Shown in pieces: positions 1-10,000 of a stretch of 10,499 nt of DNA. A program made the position numbers and the translations under genes. The notes below the pieces were generated by a model that was not told where the DNA came from, made no database searches, and saw only the letters and a list, made by a program, of their open reading frames with translations. Numbering within the stretch: position 1 is the stretch's first letter; every line of letters begins with the position of its first letter. The DNA comes from Candidatus Pacearchaeota archaeon (lineage in GTDB: Archaea > Nanobdellota > Nanobdellia > Pacearchaeales > GW2011-AR1): positions 1 to 10,499 of the forward strand of contig PWGL01000123.1 of NCBI GenBank assembly GCA_003554465.1, given 5' to 3'.

Positions 1-1064
1 CCCTTAACTTCTTTTTCCAGACTAGAAACTCTTGTGGCCAAAACATCTAAAATATTCAATATAGAGTCAATTTTTTCACCATAACTTTTTGCAGAATATA
101 TGTTGTCTTCACCAACAGCAGCAGAAAGTGTCTCTATATCTTTTTTGTTACCCTCCATCCTGCCTGAAATAGTCTCAATAATCTTCCCTAAATGAGCATT
201 TCTCTTCTCCACATCCGAAAGTTTAGTTGTAGCTTTATTAAACATAATCATTTTATCATCAAATTTCTTTTTCAAACCATCCATCTCTTTCTTAGTTACT
301 ATCTCACTAAAATCAATCTTAATTCTCTCAAGAGATTTTTTCAAATCTGAATAATTTGCGTCAAGATTCTTAATTCTCTCTTCAGATTTCTGGCTCTCGG
401 AAAGCATTCTCCTAGTTTCGGCAAAAAGCTGCTCAACCTTATCTGCATGAAGCTTAGTCTGTGAGGCCTTCTGCTCTGCCTGGACAAGATCTTTCTTAAT
501 TTCATCATTTAACTTTATCATTTCCTCAGTCCCTAAAAAATCCTGGAATCTTCTCCTCATCTCTTTCAACTGGCCCATAACTGTACTCATAAAATCTTTA
601 TTGGTTTCGAGCTTCTCATTTACCATCTGTATTTTAGAATCTGCCTTTTGATACTCAACCCTCAAGTTTTCGGGCTTTACCTGTTGAACAATCTCTATAG
701 CTTTTGAGGAATTAGCAGAAACTCTTCCCAACTCTTTCTCGTTAGAAAGTGCCATAGACCTAACCTCACCTATCTGCTGTCCAAGTGTGGAAATTCTTTC
801 TGTATAACCTTTTAACAACTCGTTGATAGAATCTAACCTGGTATTAATCTTTTGAATCTCTAAAGCTGCCCCTTCATCTCTAGCCTGAGAGCCAGCGCTT
901 GGCTGCTTCTGGGTCTGCTGAGGCATAGGCTGTTCATCATCTTCCATCTCTTCTACTTCGGGTCCGTCATCAACACCATTTTCAGAAACATCACTCTCAT
1001 CATCTTCCTCTCCCACATCCGGAACACCCTTATCTTTCCTCTTAAAAGCATCTAAAATACTCAT
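1..1064 (-). CDS. Long coiled-coil cytoplasmic protein, translationally coupled to the giant ATPase gene (C-terminus outside window)
   Basis: An open frame runs from the ATG at 1064 to the left edge without a stop, giving 355 visible residues. The start MSILDAFKRK is chosen because it overlaps the upstream stop as ATGA and has AGGAG 11 bases upstream; the next Met is at residue 40. Residues 1-12 form a short basic amphipathic head. Residues ~13-65 are a disordered-looking acidic, then Gln/Pro-rich linker. From ~66 to the edge the protein is a nearly continuous charged heptad-type coiled coil, with Pro breaks scarce (one at residue 131). There is no signal peptide, membrane segment or cysteine, so it should be cytoplasmic. 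The family is not recognised with certainty; I have an impression of similar coiled-coil proteins beside DUF87 ATPases in DPANN genomes. The coupling suggests near-equimolar synthesis and a physical partnership with the ATPase tail. A structural or scaffold role is inferred. Confidence 0.9.
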   Translation of the reverse strand, partial: MSILDAFKRKDKGVPDVGEEDDESDVSENGVDDGPEVEEMEDDEQPMPQQTQKQPSAGSQARDEGAALEIQKINTRLDSINELLKGYTERISTLGQQIGEVRSMALSNEKELGRVSANSSKAIEIVQQVKPENLRVEYQKADSKIQMVNEKLETNKDFMSTVMGQLKEMRRRFQDFLGTEEMIKLNDEIKKDLVQAEQKASQTKLHADKVEQLFAETRRMLSESQKSEERIKNLDANYSDLKKSLERIKIDFSEIVTKKEMDGLKKKFDDKMIMFNKATTKLSDVEKRNAHLGKIIETISGRMEGNKKDIETLSAAVGEDNIYSAKSYGEKIDSILNILDVLATRVSSLEKEVK

Positions 1065-4000
1065 AGTTTATTAATCTCCTCTTTTAATTTTGCAATTTCA
1101 CTTTTCAATTCTTTTGAATCTTCGCCCTTGCCAGACTTAGTATCTTTTGCCCTCTTTTCCAAAACCTTAAGCTTTTCTTCTAAATTCTGGGTTTCCTTAC
1201 CCTCTTTCTTTTTCCCATCTACAAGACTCCTAACATTCTGTATCTCTTCCCTAGGGGTCATATCTTCAGATGACTCACTCTTTTTATACTTTTCCCTGCC
1301 CTTTTCAGCCTCTCTTATTCCCTTCTCAAATTTCTCCTTGTCAATTCTCTTCTTTACAAGATGAACTGGCTCTTTACCTACCTTCTTCCAGGCATCTTCG
1401 AATTTAGGTCTTAATGACTCTAAATACATCTCTGCTATCTGGAATCTACCTTCCCTAACTTTTCCTCTTGCCAACCTAAGCTCAAGCTCAAGATCCATAG
1501 CATCATATTCAAACTTCTCTTTAAGATAATCTATCTGGAACTCTAGGTCTTCTATCTCTTCGAAATACTTCTCATAATTCTCTAACATCTTCTTATTCAG
1601 TTTCTTTGTACTATGTAGTAGAGGCCTAAATGCAACAAAGTAAGGTCTTCCGTCATTATACTCTGCGCTGACCATCATTCCTGTACCTACCGGTTCCTTA
1701 ACTACAGACTTCAAGACATCTTCACCATACTTCATACTAATTCTCTCTAAGTCCCCTTCATACTTTGTTCCCATCTGTATTTCTGTTCCGATATTAGCTT
1801 TTATCTCCCCTATAAAGTCAGAAAGTACCTGGCTTATTAGACATAATCCTATACCCCACTTCCTAAACTCTCTAGCGCCTCTCTCAAGCTGTACAAATCC
1901 CTTACCACTTCCACCAAACTTAGGAAGTAATCTATGTACCTCATCATAAACTAATAACGTCTTCAATTCCTTACTTTCATCAGGTCTAGAGTCAAAAATC
2001 TGCTCAATAGTACTTGCAACAACCACATCTATCTGTTTAGGAGATAAGTGACTTACATCAAAAATTGTAATTTCTCCAGGCCTATCTATATAATTTTCTA
2101 TATTTATAATTTCATAAGGATCTTTTATTGTCTTTATTGAACCCTTGAAACCTTGAGCATCTTTCTTCTTCATTCCAAAGTACTTATACCTCTTAAACAT
2201 GTCTTTCTCGTCACACTTTCTCAAGAATCCTGTCCACTGAGCTGTCGGGTCAAATAAAACAACACTTTTATTCCTTTTAAGAGCCTCTTCAATTATCCCT
2301 TGTGCGGCAACAGTCTTTCCACTACCTGTTGAACCAGCAACCAAAGTGTGCATTTTCAAATGATTCAAATTCATAAATGTCCTTGTATCTGTCTCTGCTA
2401 TCTTACCAACAAATGCGGCATTAGATCCAGGCTGAGGTAACTTCCTCATATCGACCTTAGACTTAAACTTTCTTCTCTTATACTCTATATATTTATAGAA
2501 GAAAATTCCTCCTGTTACAAGAGATATGAAAATTATAGACAAGAGGTATGCCCAGAAAGGAATTCCGAAATACCTCCTATGTAAGAGAGGGTATTCCACA
2601 GTTATATATTCTAGCGATGTAGCCTGCATATCCCCGTCTAGCTCCGGGTTTGAATAAAATGCTGTTCCCCTAACCATATATCTTCCTGTATCTACATCTT
2701 CGGGAATAGTTAAATTCTTAATCTCTTCCACAGTTGTCTCAACAGCAAAAGCATCCTGCTCTCTTGCAACAGTATCTCCTGTCCTGACATCAATTAACTG
2801 CAGGTCAAACTGAACATCTACCCTGGCAGTTCTTCCCAAGTTAGCTATATTAGTATCTATCCTTAATACTTCCCCTGGCTCTATTCTATTCACCAAAGGC
2901 TGTATCTTAACATCAAGAAGTCTTCCTTCATGTTCCCTAACTCTTATAGTCATAGGCAATCTTCCTGTAGCCTCTCCAACCTCTATATCTATATGCCCGT
3001 CATATGTCCCCACTTCCTGATTTGCAGGTATATCTATCCTTACAACAATAGCCTTGGCCTCTCCCGGCTCAAAGCTAGGGCTGCTATCTTCAAAATATAC
3101 AAAATCCTCTACCTCTCCCCCTGCCGACAATCTGGCCTCTCTCTCCTCATCCTCAATATTCATTAAGCTAATTCTCACAGATGTTGAATCTCCGGGGAAC
3201 AACTCTTTATATATGGAGGTTATGTCTATCTTAACACCCCCTATATTTAATACATCCCTAGTAGCTCTTTTAATTGCCTCTATGTCTTCTTCCGGGATAT
3301 CTGGTGCACTTACACTAGGAGCACCAGGAGGACTTACAGTAATTTCTCTCTCTTTACAATCCTGAGGACAAGTTTCCTCATTCTGGCCATAAACAGCTTC
3401 ACATAAACCATTACCACACCTATCCTCAGTTAGGAAATAAGCGACACCATCAAAACCTTCTGAAAAACCTGTCACCTCTTTTCTATCTACATCCCTACTT
3501 GAATTAATCTCACTCCATTCTCCTGCACAATATCTATTTGAATAGTTCCATGAAGAGCATCTAACAGCTGAAAGCTGTACAGGGTTTGAATAGTCATAGT
3601 CGGCATAGTCAAAAATAACATCTAGCCTATTCTCACTAAATCCTTTAGAGTTAGAAGCTATACCTTTGAAATACTTATGGTTAACTATTGTCTCTTTCAA
3701 GTCTCCAACTTTCAATTCGTGTAAAGCAAAACTTAAACTTGCATTTTCAGTAACCATAGGGTCCCTAAAATCTGCATCGTATATGAATAACTCATCAGGA
3801 TGAACTATTGAGTAAAGATCATAAAACATTTTGTTGATATAAAATTTTGCCTTACCTTCCTCGTCAGTCACCTCACTCATCAAAGTTGTTTCTGTCCTTC
3901 TTCTCCTCATAGTTATATTTGTCCCGACAACAGGGTCCTCCCTATAATCTTTCATCTCAACATCCCAATAATACCTATCTAGCACTTTAAACCAGTCATC

Positions 4001-7000
4001 TTCATGATTTATATTTCCGGTTGTGTCTATAGCAGAATACTTAACTAAATACTCTCCTGATACATTTAAGGCTGTCTCATCATATATGTAAGTTTCGTCA
4101 TAAAGAGACAAATTAAATTCTTTCTTGCTGCCGTTAGGATAAGTTACCTCTGCATACACATCAGCAACTTCAACATTATCTGTGACATTGGCCCTTAGAG
4201 AAATATTTTCTCCTTTCTGAATATCTTCGCTAAAAGGCACTATCTCTGGAGGTGTCACATCTCTATACAAAATACTATCTTCTGACACACCGCTAACTTC
4301 CCCATATTCTGTATGTGTAGCAACAGCGATAAGATCATAAGTTTTACCATCCTCTATATCCGGGGCATTACCACTTATTTCCCATCTACTTTCATTTGAA
4401 TTATATTCATAGTTAACATTATTACATGAGGTTCCCCTTCCCGGCCTGCCTATCTCTATATCCCAACTAAGGTTCTCTGTTATAACCTCTCCCTCATAAC
4501 TGGCCTCTGTCTCCACATATATATTATCTCCTACAGTTACATTATCTATAGGGGTAACATTTGTAGGATATATAACATCAACATTAAGTTCTGTGGCAAC
4601 TAAATCTATTATTATATTTCTAGTGGCTGGCTGCAATCCAAGACCGGTAATAGTTATATTATTAGTATATGTACCTTCCTGTTCAGGAGCTGAATAATTT
4701 ATTGCTAATGACTTATTCTCTAAAATACCTAACTCCATAGATGAAACATTTGGCTGTATTATAGACCAGTTTGTTGAGTCAAACTCAAACTCCATATCAA
4801 CATTACCTGTATTAAATATTATTACCTCGTCTAAAACACCCACCTGTCTTGCAGCCCTCCTCTCATCTATATAATCTTTGTCTACATCCCAACTCATGTC
4901 AAAAGGTACACTTGCCTCAACCGCAAAGGTATCTGAGATATCATCCTCTGCTATCTCTATCCTTCCTGAATAGCTACCTCCAGGCAAGTCATCGGGAGCA
5001 GTTAAATTTACCCCAACCTCTTTTGTATAGTTTCTGGCGATATCAAAATTATTATCTTCATAAGTAACATCAAATTCCCCACATAAGTCTCCTGTATAAC
5101 AATTTAGAGATACACCTTCCAATTTAGTATTTCCTGTATTATTAATAAACAAGTCCTCAACCGAGTAACTTCCAGTTTCAACCTCATACTCTAAGTCGTC
5201 AGGAGAATGGCTAAATGACTTATTTTCAGAAACATTGATGAAAAAAGTTACATAATCTGAGCTAGTGCTTCCATCAGGGTTTGTCCAGTCTACAATTCCC
5301 CTTACATCATAAATTCCAGGAGGTGTTAGTTTAGTAACATTTATCTCTGCTACAACATTACCTGTAGTATTGAAGAAAAGATCACCCAAATAATATGTTC
5401 TTGAATCTATAGTTTCATTGGCAGAAAAACTTAAGCTCGGGCTATATGCTGTTACATCTCCTATATTTTCCATAGTGTAATTAATATATATCTCTTCTTG
5501 ATTTTCTCTGTCCACATTAGAAACTTGTTCAGAAGAGTAATTCTGGGCAACATCAACCTCTGTTCTTCCGATTGCCTCAACCTCATACATATCTGAAACT
5601 GTTTTGTCTCCAGATGCACTATATACTGTCGCATTTAGATGATATTTAGTTTCATAAGATGGTAAAAATACTCCTGTATAATTCATTTCTCTATAATTCC
5701 CCCCAACGGTCTCATATTCATCTGTACTTTCTGCATCTATAACCTCGCTTCCGTCAAACCATGAAATATTTATTGTGGTATTTTCCAAATCTAAATCATA
5801 GTCATCACTAGCAACTACTTTGATAGTTAAATTCCTGTTTTGCTCTGCAATTTCTCTATCTATATCGTCTATTAAAAATCTAATATCTTCAATAACCGGT
5901 GGTTGCTCTTCAATCCAGAATGCCTCCTGTACAAAATCGCTTGTAGGGCTTGCACTTGCATTATCTAAACTAATATCAACACCTACATCATCTAGAGGCT
6001 CATCCCATCCATGTTGATATAACTTAAATGTGGTATTTTCCCCTCTCTCTACTACAATACTAGTAGGATTAAATGTCTCGTTATCTTTCTCATAATTCTC
6101 TTCAAATAAACCCAGTCTGGTAGTATAATCCTCATTTCTAGAAGGGTCATAACCTATAGATAAGTTAATATCTATATTACCTGTATGAGTTATTGTAAAG
6201 TTGGCAAATTCCCCTTCCTCATTCAAACCAAATGTCTTATTATAAGTTAAATCCTCTGAAGGCTCTAAGTACCAGTTCCAGTCTTCAGGAACATTAACTG
6301 TTAAGTTAAATCTCAAATCATCAGCACTTGAATTTACCTCTATAATTCCAGAATAATCTCCAGCAAGATTATGTTCTGGTATATCTACTGTTACCACCAT
6401 ATTTTCACTATATCCTCCTTCCAGTTCATCTATATAACCTGGCTCTATATCTACCCATGAAGAGTTCAAAACCATATCATCTTCAACAGCTTCTTCTATC
6501 AATGTTGCGTTAATATTTATTACCTCTTCTGTACCTGTAGATTGCACCTCAAAATTAAAGCTTTCGTTTGTTCCATGGTTGACATTTATTGCCTCGCTAT
6601 ATTTAGATAACTCAAGAGTTGAATCTAATTCCACATATACCCAACTTGTATCATCTATATAATCGTCCTCTTCTGCTACTGAACCATCATTATTTGTCCA
6701 GTTTGCCCTCCATAAAATATAATATTCTTCATCTCCAGCTGCAACTTCTCCATCAATTACTACCCTCATCAAAGCATTCCCTGTCTCTCCAGGGATTATT
6801 GTTTCTGCTGGCTCTACCTCTGTAACATTCTTTATAGCAGTTGAGGAACCGTGCTCCCAAACACTAATATCTTCCATTCTTCCACCACCTGTATTTTCTA
6901 GAGTTGCATTTATATAAAAAGTATAATCCTCTCCCGGAGTAAAATCATAAACTGTTCTATCCGATATAGATAACTCTCCAGTAGTATTACTTTCCTCTAA

Positions 7001-10000
7001 ATATTCATAAAATATTAAATCAGAACTACCATAATAAGCCGATTCATTTTCTCCTGCAACCTCCACAGTATAATTTCCATGAGAAATATCATTAGGAACT
7101 TCCCAGCTAAATAAACAACTTTCTTCCCCGCTACATGACTTGCCCACTGTAGAGACATTTTTAGCAAGCTCTATAACCATCTCACCTTTAACATTTTCCC
7201 CTGTATCTTGCCTAAACAAACTTGTGTTGAATGTGTGTTCTGCCACCCCCGAGAAATCACTATCTAGCTCTGCCTCGAGATATGTTCTTGCCCACACTTC
7301 TAATAAAGTTGTATTTTCCCCTATAATACCTGAAGGAGTACTTGGAATACCTATTGTCAATGGTAAATGCCCTAAATTATCTGTAGGTATTGTTATATTA
7401 TACCCATAGCCTCCTGTCTCATTTGTTTCTGCATCAAAGTAGAAAAAATCTATACTATTAAAAACAGGTGTTTCATACAAATCATCTGTCTCTAACCATA
7501 CCCTATACTGTAAATAATCTTCTGAATAATCTTCTAATGAGTTATCAAGCCTGTCTGTATAATTACTGCTCCAGTCACCCCATGTCTCATTATCCTCCGA
7601 CTCTCTCAACTGTAACTTGATATCCTGGTTATTCAACTCTTCCTGCCATACAAATACAGTATAAGTAACATCAGGGAAGTGAAGAGCTGGAGAAATATAA
7701 TTTCCATCTTCTGCATACTCATGCTCTGTATAGTCAATTTCATAGTCACTTATTGGGTTTTCTCCTGTCCAGTCATGAGTATCTAAATGAATCCTTATGA
7801 AAAATTCATCCTCACCATCAACATCTATATCTCCCGAGACAGTATCATCCGGCTCTATTGAAGAGTCGATTAGATGCCAGCTATAATAGTCATAACTATA
7901 CCATAATGTCGCGTTTCCTCCTCCGTCATTACTTCCAAAACCACCTGCTCCCCCATCTTCGTGAAGAGTTTTAAATTTAGCTGTCGCATTATTAAACTCT
8001 GTGAGTGACTCATACTTATAAATTAAATACCCTTCTGACTCTTCCATCTCATCATTCTCAAATATATATTCTCCAGGAGGGTATCTTCCAACACTATCAT
8101 AATCAAAACTATCTTGCTTGAAGTTATCTGTTGAAAAGTCATCCAAATAACTTGTTATATCACTTATTGAGATTAAGTCTAGCCTGATACCCTCTTCTTT
8201 ATCTACTCTTTCTCCCTCACCTATAAACTCATCATCCACATAAGATTCAGAGCTAACTAATACCCCGTCCAAATCTATATTAAACATGTTGTTTCCTATT
8301 GGCCAGTAGTCTGTCCCATTAGTCCTTCCTATCTGCCCCCCTATCGGTATTGTATCTGTTGTATTAACCCTATCAGGAGTATCTATAGTTGCACTTATAT
8401 TTTGAACTGAAAAGTTAGTCTCGATTAACCTTACAATATCAAATGAATTAGTTAAATTAGCATAATATCTAACATTATGCCTTCCCAACATTGTCAAGTT
8501 TAGATAATTCCTACTAAACAAACCACCCGGGAAGCTTGAAAATCCATACTTATATACAGAGCTTATCTCATCATCTGTCAAGACTGTTGAATAAAAATTT
8601 ACCTCATCTATCAGCCCTTCAAATTCCTCTCCTATTCTCAAATCCTCGCTATTAGATATATTATCTATTGGATAAGTATACTCTCCATCTAAATCCCCGT
8701 CTACATATGCCCTTGCTTCTCCTGAATCTGCATTCCAGCTAACGGCTATATGATACCAATCATCACCACTTATATCTGTATTTCCTAATCTAACCCTTTC
8801 ATAACCTTCGGAATCTCCCATAAATAATGTTGTAACATTATCCTCCTCAGTTAATTCATAACCTATATTTCCATTTCTCTTTGAAATTAACTTCGAATCT
8901 TCGTTATAGCCTTTCTTCCATAATGTTAATGTGAAATTATCATCAAAACTCAAGCTCTCATTATGACTTGCCTCAATATAACTATCACTTGCTCCAGTAA
9001 ATGAATAACTTCCATTCAACCTGCCCTCTTCAACATACTCCGCATTTGAAACCGTTCCATGATTTTCATTTCCAGAAGAATCCTCAATATACTCAACTTC
9101 TGCCTCACTAATATTCTCATCTAGCTTATACCATAAAACCGAATTTTCTATATCTACGACCTCTCCTGAAATACTAACATTTTCCTTAGTACCATCTGGC
9201 CTTTCTATTTCTGTCCATACACTATCCAATTCATAACCAAGAAAATCCATGATATCTTCCTCTGGTATATCAACACTTAAATTAACTCCTGCATGATAAT
9301 TAACATATTCATTATCTGTTAATAAACCAACAGATGACTCATTATATAAAGGAATTCTAATCCTTATTTCACCACCATCAGACAGATTCTCATAAAAGTA
9401 ATGCTCACACTCAACATCCCATGAGTAGTTCCCCGCATACTCAAATGTCATATTATGATAATATAATTCGGCTGATGAGTTATATGTCATATTAAATACC
9501 CCTGCACTTGCAACACCTGAAATATTAATACTACAATCAGCATCCCCCACAGACTCGCCGGTATCATCATCTGTAAGGTTTGCAAAGAACCATGTTTCCT
9601 CATTTGGCAATGTTTCCTGCTCCTCCTCAAACCATCCTGTCTTACCATCTCCATCTTTCTCCAAGTCAAAGGCATCTAATATTGCTATATATACAAATAA
9701 CTTCCAGTCCTCAACCTCTGCCCACACATAGTCCTGCTCGCCATAATCATACTCAACCTTCACATTCCAATCATAATCCCCTCCAGTATCAAAACTATAA
9801 GTCCAGTTCTCCTCATGATAATACTTTCCGGATATGTTGGTTTCATTTGAATATACTAAACTATTATCACCAGCATCCCAGATATGTAACTCTACACTAC
9901 CTAACCTTCCTAAATAATCAGATACATTCATTGTAAATGTATTCTCATGGTCATGAGATATTTCACCATCTGAAGGAGAAATATGATTAGCACTTGGCTT

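Noticed and set aside
1..1064. Assignment of the coiled-coil protein as archaellum component ArlC/FlaC
   Set aside because: Only generic coiled-coil character is shared; I see no specific ArlC/FlaC signature and no other archaellum gene in the window.
1081..1300. Promoter for the coiled-coil gene inside the end of the giant gene
   Set aside because: The stretch is coding for the Lys/Glu-rich tail and no convincing BRE/TATA element stands out above its general AT-richness; coupling by overlap explains expression.
9487..9675. 62-residue minus-strand open frame in another phase
   Set aside because: It overlaps the giant gene in a different frame and its translation has no recognisable features.
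9580..9936. 118-residue plus-strand open frame
   Set aside because: It is antisense to well-recognised Ig-like coding sequence, is His/Pro/Ser-rich low complexity from the complementary codons, and shows no domain. The other plus-strand frames (1128-1364, 2930-3166, 3054-3365, 4849-5067, 5820-6017, 6619-6825, 7140-7409) are rejected for the same reason.
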